A program made the translations under genes and the position numbers. From Thermoplasmatota archaeon (lineage in GTDB: Archaea > Thermoplasmatota > JAQUQK01), in NCBI GenBank assembly GCA_028716125.1, contig JAQUQK010000013.1, positions 8,399-18,050 on the forward strand: a stretch of 9,652 bases of DNA, read 5' to 3'. Under the pieces are notes generated by a model. That model ran no database searches. It was not told the origin of the DNA and saw only the letters and a list, made by a program, of their open reading frames with translations. Positions 1 to 6,356 of the stretch are shown here, one piece after another (position 1 is the stretch's first letter; each line of letters opens with the position of its first letter).

Positions 1-3000
1 GCCGTACTGTCTAAAGTCAGGTTGCCACCAGGATCCAGTCCGCCATTCGCAACTTGTCCGCTGGTGCGACCGGCTAACAAGAAGTACTGCGTGTGGTCGT
101 CATTCAGCAAACCGGTCAATGAACTGTGTGAGGTCGCGACATAGGTGCCCGCCGGCAGGTTTGATACGCTGCGCAAATCTTGGATGTCGCGCAAACGGGC
201 TTTAACGGCATTGGTATAAGCCGTCGTACTTTGGAAGATTAAGCGGTAGAGCACTTTCATTTCCTGAAACGGTAAGTTGCCAAATGAAAGCGTATTAAAA
301 GTGTTATTAGCCTGAGCATTGGCCAACGTGCCGTCTTGGCGTTGACCAATAACTGCAATTATTGGCTCATGCACGTTGTTGGTGGCAAATAACCACACCG
401 CCATAAAATTCGTATTTGGAATCGTGGTCGTGCTCCATGTGTTGCCTGTCAGCAAGTTGTAAGAAATTCTAGTGCCTGTATTGTCGTAAACCGGATAATA
501 AGTGGCTGTCTTCTTCTCCCAATTATCAGCGGACGAACCTTTGCGGAAATAAACCGGGATGGATGAAGTTGGCGTTAAAATCTGCTCAAAGAAGTTACCC
601 GGCGTGGCAGAATTAGTGATATTGTGGCCTAAATCTTCATCAAAGATTTCGCCATTGGTCAGGGCTACCTGGGCATCTCCATTGGCATTACCACTGCCAG
701 CTGTGTTACCGGTCAACGTCAAGCCACTTGAATAACGAGTGCCAACAGTATGGTGCAAGTATTCGTGCGTGGCAGGATCCATGGTTATTCCATGCCGTTC
801 TTCGGCCAGTGCAAGTAACTTTTGTTGCGTCACGCTCCAATAACCGTTGGATACCATCGGGTACGTAGCGTACTCAGGCTGGGTCTGGCTGGCCGTGAGA
901 GTTCCACCGATAAAATAGAAAAACCAAACGCCTTCGGTATTTGGGATAGTGACAGTCGAAGTGCTCGATTTGGTGTATTTGAGGCCGGCAATATAATAGG
1001 TATATGACGTGGCAGGAGATTTTGGCCCGATCGAGAAAGTCCTCGTGCCATCGACCCAGTATATGAAGCTGTCAGTGCGGTTGGTAAAGCCGGTCGGGTT
1101 CTTGGCAGCAGCCGGTATGCCGAGCACGTCATTGGCATAAAGCCCGGAGACATATAAATTCGTGGTCGAGACGTAACCCAAAGCGTCAATGTTGGTCGAG
1201 CTTACGTTCTTTGCAAACAACTTGCGCCAGTAATTTGACGAGCTGCCGAGATCGTACGAGTTAGTTATTGTTGGCAGGATGCTGCCCGTACTCGAAGCAC
1301 CCGAGAAGAAAAAAGTGCCGTTCTTATCTACCGCCGCCAGCCTGGCTCCGGCATTGCTCTGCCATTGCTGCAATTCAGCGGTTTGTGCCACGGCCCCTCT
1401 GGCTACCATGGGCATAATCCCGGCACTGTCCGATGTAATGCCCAAACGGGCAGTCGTGATCTGGCCATTGTAGAAGATGCCGTAGGCATCAGCAGTCATG
1501 TTCAATAATGGAGCTCCACCACCAATCGTGAAAAAAGTTTTGTTAGCACTATTGGTTATGCTTAAGGCATTGCCTGAACCATTCACATGGCCATAAATTG
1601 TCGAGGAAGCGTAAATGCTCTGCCAAGACTTGGCAGTTGAACCGAGGTCATAGGAGTTATTGGAGGTTGGGATAATATTCCCGGTAGAAGAAGCCCCGGC
1701 AAATCCGATCGATTTATTGGTGAAGTAACCCTGGTTCGTAACTTGCTGCAAATTCGGGTTGGCCGATAAGATTTGAGAACCATTGACCCAAAGTTTGGTA
1801 GTTGAGACGTAACCCAAAGCGTCAATGTTGGTTGAGCTGACGTTCTTAACAAATAGCTTGCGCCAATAATTAGCTGAGCTGCCAAGGTCATATGCATTGT
1901 TTGATGTCGGCAAAATATTCGCAGTTGAAGAAACACCGTTGACGCGAATCGGGTTGGTCGTCACATATCCCCTATCTGTCACTTGCTGGAGCGTTGATGT
2001 GCTGGAACCCACTTTCTGATCCACGTAATGTTTAGTGGCCGCTTGCATGTCCAAAACAGGATCGAGGCCTAAAGTAAGGGTCCCCGACATGCTTGTATTG
2101 CCATTGATATCAATGAATGGCGTGGTCAAATCAATTTCCTCAACTGCATTGAGCATGATTTGCGAGTTGGCGCCCAATGTATTTAGGACAATGTTAGCGC
2201 CCGGATTGCTGGTCTGTTGGGTAATGGAATTGGCACTGGTAATCTGTGTCTGGTTAATGCTGGAGAAAGACACGTTGCCACTGCCGGTTGTGGTGAACAG
2301 GACATTGCCCGAACCGGATGAATCAAACTGTAAGTTTCCGCTGCCCGAAGTCTGTACCTGCAAAGTCTGGTTTGAATCAGCCGTAAAATTCATGACGCTG
2401 GCCAAACTTTCTAAAACTTTCTTGCCATTCATGTATAAAGAGTTGCCGCTCAGGAATAGCTCGTTGACGTAAATAGCCTTAAACGGCGTGGTAGTGGCAC
2501 CGATGTCATAAGCATTGGCACTGCCAGCAAAAATACTGCCCGTGGTCGTTATGCCATTTACCGTGATCATCCTATTCGTAACCGCACCCTGGTCCGTCAC
2601 CTGCTGCAAGTTCGGATTGGCCGCCAACATCTGTGAACCATTGACCCAGAGCTTAGTGGTTGAGACATAACCAACAGCATCGATATTTGATGAGCTGACG
2701 TTTTTAACAAACAAGTTGCGCCAATAATATGAGCTTGCACCCAGGTCATACGAGTTTGTTGTAGACGGTGCAATTGTGCCGGCGATTGTGAGTTTGAAAA
2801 GGTAAGGATTATCAGTTCCTATTCCGACGTTGCCCATGAAGATGTTGCTCATGTTGGGATCGGCCGCATACACGCCATACTCATGGCCGACTGCAGCGCC
2901 AGCTCCGATCGTCGGCGCGATATAGATGCTATATAAATTCCCGATCGTCCCACCCTGCGTATAATTTTCAATGTCTATGCCATAGATATTGTTTGTAGTA

Positions 3001-5819
3001 CGCGAGGTCGCTCCATAATGTCCTGATGTAATAATTTGGCCGTATGAAGTTGCCAATGTACCTTGGTCATCCGCCTGATCTCTTAAAAGAGAAGAATACG
3101 CGCCTAGGATGTATTTGCTATCAATCACACCGCTCTTTAGATGCGTTTTTATCACTGAGCCAATGCCTACGGCACGGTAGGCGCCTGATACATCTCCCGT
3201 TAATATTGCCGTCGAATTGATCAGCTCGCCCATATTCGTTCCAGAAGCTGTCTGGGCAGCTATGATCGTGGGCAAATATGCAGTGCCGCTGGCATATATG
3301 TTTTGCCATGACTTGCTTGCCGAACCAAGGCTGTATAAATTATTTGTTGTCGGTATGATATGGCCGGTCGAAGAAGCTCCGGCAAAACCTATCGAATGGG
3401 TCGTGAAGTAACCTTGGTCAGTTACCTGTTGCAAATTTGGATTGGCCGTCAGCATTTGCGAACCATTGACCCAAAGTTTTGTTGTTGAGACATAACCCAA
3501 AGCGTCAATGTTGGTTGAGCTGACGTTTTTGACGAACAGCTTGTGCCAATAATTAGAGGCGGAACCAAGATTGTAAAGATTATTCGTTGTAGGCAGGACA
3601 TCCCCGGTGGAAGAAACCCCGGCTACACCAATGGCATTATTAGTTACGTTCCCGTTGTCTGTTATGTCTTGCAAAGTGGAGGTCGTTCCGCCTGACGCAG
3701 CCGTGGCCCACGAAAAATTGCCAAAAGCATCAACTTTCAAAAATTTATTGGCGACTATGCTATCTGGCCAAGTGTAAGTAACACCACGGAAGGTTGTGGT
3801 TCCGGCCGAAAGGTTGAACGATGCGCTCAAGTTCTTGGCATAAACAGTGCTTGTAGCATAAATATTTCGCCAATAATTACTCAAACCACCGAGGTCATAT
3901 ATGCCTGTTGTGGAAGGAGCAACAGAGCCTGCGACCGTTAGCTTGAAGAGATACGGATTGGCAGTACCAATACCAACATTGCCTCCATCGATTACCGTCA
4001 TCACATCTGTGCCATTATCCTGCAATCTCAGGATCGGACTCGTTTGAGCACCGTTATCCGCAATCAAGGCACCAGACAATGTTGGGCTATATTGCGTACC
4101 CCCTGAGCGTAATGCGAAATAGCCACCGACTTGGATTGGAGTCGTGCCGGCATTCAAACCAAGGCCAATCACGCCAATGTTGGTTCCGCCATTTTTATTA
4201 GTGGTCGCATTGCCCACCAACCCAAAATTGTAAGTTCCATTCTTTACAGTGCCCAGGTAACCAACATTCTGTGTGCCTGTCCCATCCAAATAGGCCATGC
4301 CGCCATAGTTGCCATATCCCATAGCAAACGACGTGCCTGTTGCAGCCGATCCGCTATATAGATATTCCGCTCTTGCCGCTCCACCTCCCGTATATCCTGC
4401 GTATAAATATATTCCTTGCGCATTATGGGTGACCGTTTTTGAACCTGAGGGCGTAAAATCTATTCTGCTGAGGTTCACTGTAGCATTCGGGCTGGCGACC
4501 GACGATCCAGAAATGTAGAAAGCATATTCTCCGTTCGTAACAGCCGAGGCTCTTGTAATATTGGTAGCTTGTCCGTAATACGTGCCGCTGGCATAAACGT
4601 TCTGCCAAGCATAGCTTAAAGAGCCGAGACTGTACGCATTATTCGCGGTCGGGATGATGTTGCCTGTAGAAGAAGCCCCAGCAAATCCGATCGAGTTAGT
4701 CGTGAAGTAGCCCTGGTCAGTAACTTGCTGCAAATTCGGGTTGGCCGTTAGTATCTGCGAACCATTGACGAAGAGTTTTGTTGTTGAGACATAGCCTGTT
4801 GCATCAATGTTGGTTGAGCTGACATTGGTAACAAAAAGGTTTTTCCAGCGCAGAGATGAACTGCCCAAACTATAAGTCGTGTCGACGGCCGGCATTAGGT
4901 CAGTCACGAAGCGCGACGCCACACTGATCCTGTCGGACGTGCTGTCGCCAATGCGCGTATAACCATCAACTTCAAAGTTCCCTGTCGTAGTTACATTGCC
5001 TTGGCGCGTGACAGTAAACACGTCAGTCCCGCTGTTGCCGCGGATCAGGTAATCAAAAGTGTTGGACGTGCCAGAGGTATGAACGTAAAACGCCGTCCTC
5101 TTGGCAGTGGCCGCGTCAGTTGAACCCAAGTTCAAGGCAAATAAGTTCCCTCCGGTATTGTCTACCGTGTGTGAAGCGTATTGGCCCTGCAAAGTTTCTG
5201 AGTTATAGGCATAAGGCACGGCCGACAGTCTCTTTCTGGGCGTCATTTCGCTATCAGCCCCAATCTTGACGCCCAGATATAGCGTGTCGTTGTCGAATAG
5301 GCCTTCGGGAAAGGCTACCTGTCCGCCCGAAGCATCTCCCAACAGGATCGAGAACAAACCGTTCTTAACCGTAATGTTGACTGCAGCTGCCGTACCAGTA
5401 GGCAAACCGTTGGTAGTACTGGCCGACCATAGTTGCGAGCCGCCTGTTGATAGAGAATAGAGCCTAAAAGTTGCTTGATATGTACCGTCATTCACGTTAA
5501 CGCCCCATTTGTTCAGCAACCTGCCTTGGTAGTTAACCGAATGGGCGATCCCGGTTGCTGCTTGGGCGTCTCTTACAAAGAACGAGAAGCTGGAAACGAA
5601 CAACGAGGCAAAAGTAGCTAAAGTTAGCATTCCTACGCAGACCATTCGACGTACGAACCAAACTTTTTCCCGCCTCCATTGAAAATTAATGCGACGGGAT
5701 CCGCCTATGGCGTGATGCTTTAAATTAAAAAGCCTCGCGCTAAGCGTGCTCCAAAAATCAAAGTTTGTGTTTTCGTCCTTTAAAATTTTAACAGGACGTT
5801 TTTGGTTAGCGGCTTTCAT
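1..5819 (-). CDS. Giant exported repeat protein with tail-fibre-like modules (C-terminus outside the window)
   Basis: At least 1939 codons run without a stop from ATG at 5819 to the left edge. An in-frame TAA at 5852-5850 bounds the start; no Shine-Dalgarno is visible. Residues 1-58 are basic. Residues 59-82 are a hydrophobic signal or anchor segment, followed by AQA|A (85-88), a plausible signal peptidase I site. Then come YQGRLLN (97-103), DGTY...FRLYS (111-122) and MTPRKRLSAVPYAY (from 192). The body holds repeated YDLGS...YWR.LF / STTKLWVNGSQ / NPNLQQVTDQG modules (see repeat entry) and two NVGIGT..P motifs (near 614 and 997). Towards the visible end are EERHG.TMD.ATHEYLHH (about 1673-1690) and DDHTQY (1907-1912), both familiar to me from phage virion proteins. 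The only cysteine I found is C61, in the export segment. The likely role is a surface adhesin or fibre; the ligand is unknown. Confidence is high for the gene and moderate for the role. Confidence 0.9.
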   Translation of the reverse strand, partial: MKAANQKRPVKILKDENTNFDFWSTLSARLFNLKHHAIGGSRRINFQWRREKVWFVRRMVCVGMLTLATFASLFVSSFSFFVRDAQAATGIAHSVNYQGRLLNKWGVNVNDGTYQATFRLYSLSTGGSQLWSASTTNGLPTGTAAAVNITVKNGLFSILLGDASGGQVAFPEGLFDNDTLYLGVKIGADSEMTPRKRLSAVPYAYNSETLQGQYASHTVDNTGGNLFALNLGSTDAATAKRTAFYVHTSGTSNTFDYLIRGNSGTDVFTVTRQGNVTTTGNFEVDGYTRIGDSTSDRISVASRFVTDLMPAVDTTYSLGSSSLRWKNLFVTNVSSTNIDATGYVSTTKLFVNGSQILTANPNLQQVTDQGYFTTNSIGFAGASSTGNIIPTANNAYSLGSLSYAWQNVYASGTYYGQATNITRASAVTNGEYAFYISGSSVASPNATVNLSRIDFTPSGSKTVTHNAQGIYLYAGYTGGGAARAEYLYSGSAATGTSFAMGYGNYGGMAYLDGTGTQNVGYLGTVKNGTYNFGLVGNATTNKNGGTNIGVIGLGLNAGTTPIQVGGYFALRSGGTQYSPTLSGALIADNGAQTSPILRLQDNGTDVMTVIDGGNVGIGTANPYLFKLTVAGSVAPSTTGIYDLGGLSNYWRNIYATSTVYAKNLSASFNLSAGTTTFRGVTYTWPDSIVANKFLKVDAFGNFSWATAASGGTTSTLQDITDNGNVTNNAIGVAGVSSTGDVLPTTNNLYNLGSASNYWHKLFVKNVSSTNIDALGYVSTTKLWVNGSQMLTANPNLQQVTDQGYFTTHSIGFAGASSTGHIIPTTNNLYSLGSASKSWQNIYASGTAYLPTIIAAQTASGTNMGELINSTAILTGDVSGAYRAVGIGSVIKTHLKSGVIDSKYILGAYSSLLRDQADDQGTLATSYGQIITSGHYGATSRTTNNIYGIDIENYTQGGTIGNLYSIYIAPTIGAGAAVGHEYGVYAADPNMSNIFMGNVGIGTDNPYLFKLTIAGTIAPSTTNSYDLGASSYYWRNLFVKNVSSSNIDAVGYVSTTKLWVNGSQMLAANPNLQQVTDQGAVTNRMITVNGITTTGSIFAGSANAYDIGATTTPFKAIYVNELFLSGNSLYMNGKKVLESLASVMNFTADSNQTLQVQTSGSGNLQFDSSGSGNVLFTTTGSGNVSFSSINQTQITSANSITQQTSNPGANIVLNTLGANSQIMLNAVEEIDLTTPFIDINGNTSMSGTLTLGLDPVLDMQAATKHYVDQKVGSSTSTLQQVTDRGYVTTNPIRVNGVSSTANILPTSNNAYDLGSSANYWRKLFVKNVSSTNIDALGYVSTTKLWVNGSQILSANPNLQQVTNQGYFTNKSIGFAGASSTGNIIPTSNNSYDLGSTAKSWQSIYASSTIYGHVNGSGNALSITNSANKTFFTIGGGAPLLNMTADAYGIFYNGQITTARLGITSDSAGIMPMVARGAVAQTAELQQWQSNAGARLAAVDKNGTFFFSGASSTGSILPTITNSYDLGSSSNYWRKLFAKNVSSTNIDALGYVSTTNLYVSGLYANDVLGIPAAAKNPTGFTNRTDSFIYWVDGTRTFSIGPKSPATSYTYYIAGLKYTKSSTSTVTIPNTEGVWFFYFIGGTLTASQTQPEYATYPMVSNGYWSVTQQKLLALAEERHGITMDPATHEYLHHTVGTRYSSGLTLTGNTAGSGNANGDAQVALTNGEIFDEDLGHNITNSATPGNFFEQILTPTSSIPVYFRKGSSADNWEKKTATYYPVYDNTGTRISYNLLTGNTWSTTTIPNTNFMAVWLFATNNVHEPIIAVIGQRQDGTLANAQANNTFNTLSFGNLPFQEMKVLYRLIFQSTTAYTNAVKARLRDIQDLRSVSNLPAGTYVATSHSSLTGLLNDDHTQYFLLAGRTSGQVANGGLDPGGNLTLDST
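1150..4885 (-). repeat. Family of about 95-residue internal repeats in the giant protein
   Basis: Four long copies lie at about 4585-4885, 3285-3580, 2470-2760 and 1605-1905, with a truncated fifth at about 1150-1260. On the coding strand each reads YDLGS...YWR.LFVKNVSSTNID, then GYVSTTKLWVNGSQ, then ANPNLQQVTDQG. Most continue into GFAGASSTG.IIPT and a second YxLGS...W.NIYAS. The first N of NPN falls at residues 360, 793, 1068 and 1354. The copy at 2470-2760 diverges after the QQVTDQG element. A lone YDLG..SNYWRNIYA element sits at about 3845-3905. The DNA is also well conserved: the stretch encoding VSTTKL plus NIDALGYV is nearly the same at about 1155-1210, 1794-1850 and 3480-3535. Non-repeat segments of 150-350 residues separate the copies. 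Confidence 0.85.
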
Positions 5820-5830
5820 TTCTTGGATTT

Positions 5831-5856
5831 TCACCAAAGCCAATTTGCTTTAGTGA
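5831..5856 (-). promoter_or_regulatory. Hairpin in the leader of the giant gene
   Basis: On the coding strand a 10-bp stem (TCACTAAAGC with GCTTTGGTGA, one G-U pair) closes a 6-nt loop. It ends 11 nt before the ATG at 5819, where a ribosome binding site would be expected but none is seen. It could influence translation initiation or mRNA stability. The structure is seen in the sequence; the role is inferred. Confidence 0.45.
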
Positions 5857-5973
5857 GAATTGGTTTCCATCTTGTTTTTTCTCTTTCCTCAGCTTTGCCT
5901 TGGAAAGGCCAGATGAATTTTTGTTTTGCCGCTTTTGTTTAAATTTTGCTGACTAACTTTTTTGTTTGTTATG

Positions 5974-6009
5974 AAAAAAAGAACAGGTCGATGCGCTATG
6001 ACCTGTTCT
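5974..6009 (-). terminator. Intrinsic terminator-like hairpin with T run
   Basis: A 10-bp perfect stem (AGAACAGGTC, 5980-5989, with its complement at 6000-6009) encloses a 10-nt loop. On the minus strand it is followed at once by seven T residues (5980-5974). The plus-strand side has no T run, so it acts only leftward. It lies about 350 bp past the stop of the 855-residue gene, which already has its own terminator. It may end a transcript starting inside the intergenic region, or attenuate the giant gene. Confidence 0.7.
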
Positions 6010-6070
6010 CATGCGTTAATATAATTATATGGCATTACTGCCTCACAAAATTTGGCTCAATTCTTGGCTT

Positions 6071-6103
6071 TATATAGCTAAGTAATATTTATATAAATAT
6101 ATA
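6071..6103. other. AT-rich tract, candidate DNA unwinding element
   Basis: Only 3 of 33 bases are G or C, and the core is alternating TATA-like sequence. It abuts a run of six G residues (6104-6109) and then the exact DnaA box at 6110-6118. The composition fits easy strand opening; the function is inferred from this neighbour. Confidence 0.4.
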
Positions 6104-6109
6104 GGGGGG

Positions 6110-6118
6110 TGTGGATAA
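6110..6118 (-). promoter_or_regulatory. DnaA box (exact consensus)
   Basis: TGTGGATAA on the plus strand is the exact reverse complement of TTATCCACA. It borders the G run and the AT-rich tract. Confidence 0.6.
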
Positions 6119-6239
6119 TTTGAGGAGACAAAAAATTGGCTAAAAAACACCTCCAAAATCTGATCATTTTTTGGTCAAAATGTGATCCAAAAATGGGGCT
6201 AGAATATCTAATTGGCTGTTTCTAACCGCTCTTAACAGT

Positions 6240-6272
6240 TTATCCACATGCAAGTATCCACATTCATCCACT
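6240..6272 (+). promoter_or_regulatory. Tandem DnaA boxes (one exact, two degenerate)
   Basis: TTATCCACA at 6240-6248 is exact. GTATCCACA at 6254-6262 differs at one base and TCATCCACT at 6264-6272 at two. All three face the same way, with starts 14 and 10 bp apart. Confidence 0.55.
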
Positions 6273-6294
6273 TAAAAATAACCTGAAATTAGCC

Positions 6295-6320
6295 AAAAAA
6301 ACTCGCTGTGCGAGTTTTTT
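6295..6320 (-). terminator. Intrinsic terminator of the 855-residue gene
   Basis: The stem ACTCGC/GCGAGT (6301-6306 with 6310-6315) has a 3-nt loop. It is flanked by seven A residues on the left and six T residues on the right, so it can act in both directions. It begins about 37 nt after the TAA at 6359-6357, the expected place for the end of that transcript. Confidence 0.85.
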
Positions 6321-6356
6321 ATCTAATTATTTGACCAACCTTCAGATCTAAGTCTT

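Larger units (their letters stand above)
6052..6272. other. Putative replication origin (DnaA-box cluster with AT-rich tract)
   Basis: Two exact copies of the DnaA box TTATCCACA occur in opposite orientation (6110-6118 minus, 6240-6248 plus). Two near matches follow the second in tandem (6254-6262 with one mismatch, 6264-6272 with two). Reading the minus strand from the box at 6118, the order is box, six C residues, then about 33 nt with only 3 G/C (6103-6071). This box, GC cluster, AT-rich order resembles a bacterial unwinding element. No dnaA or dnaN gene is in the window, and origin function is inferred. The alternative is a DnaA-regulated intergenic region. Confidence 0.5.
5820..6356. other. 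537-bp non-coding region between the two large genes
   Basis: No credible gene is visible on either strand. From left to right it holds a hairpin at 5831-5856, a stretch at 5857-5973 with only a weak hairpin (GCCTT/AAGGC, 5897-5909), a minus-strand terminator-like hairpin at 5974-6009, an AT-rich tract with a DnaA-box cluster at 6069-6272, and a terminator at 6295-6320. The hexamer TTGGCT recurs through it. I saw no convincing -35/-10 pair for the giant gene. A TATAAT on the minus strand at 6029-6024 has no good -35 and lies directly before the terminator-like hairpin. Confidence 0.8.

Noticed and set aside
830..1936. Minus-strand open frames of about 118 codons at 830-1189 and 1583-1936
   Set aside because: They are alternative frames of the giant gene. 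Their similarity to each other reflects the repeats of the real frame.
2035..2472. Plus-strand 145-codon open frame
   Set aside because: It lies wholly antisense to the giant gene, encodes low-information sequence without a recognisable domain, and has no promoter or ribosome site. It is a by-product of the long stop-free minus-strand frame.
1150..4885. CRISPR-like or mobile repeat array
   Set aside because: The repeats are about 300 bp, in-frame and coding, with divergence at third positions; there are no short direct repeats with uniform spacers and no transposase.
5643..5645. Internal ATG (residue 59) as the true start of the giant gene
   Set aside because: It would give a conventional signal peptide, but it has no ribosome site either, and residues 1-58 form a plausible basic N-region in an open frame. 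The start at 5819 is kept, though this remains uncertain.
1..5819. Prophage tail-fibre gene
   Set aside because: The export segment and CPR-type N-terminus argue for a cellular surface protein, and no other phage gene is in the window. The left flank is unseen, so a prophage is not fully excluded.
6165..6195. Imperfect hairpin CATTTTTTGG / CCAAAAATG
   Set aside because: The stem is A/T-dominated with a bulge and a 12-nt loop, which is expected in such AT-rich sequence; no function is supported.
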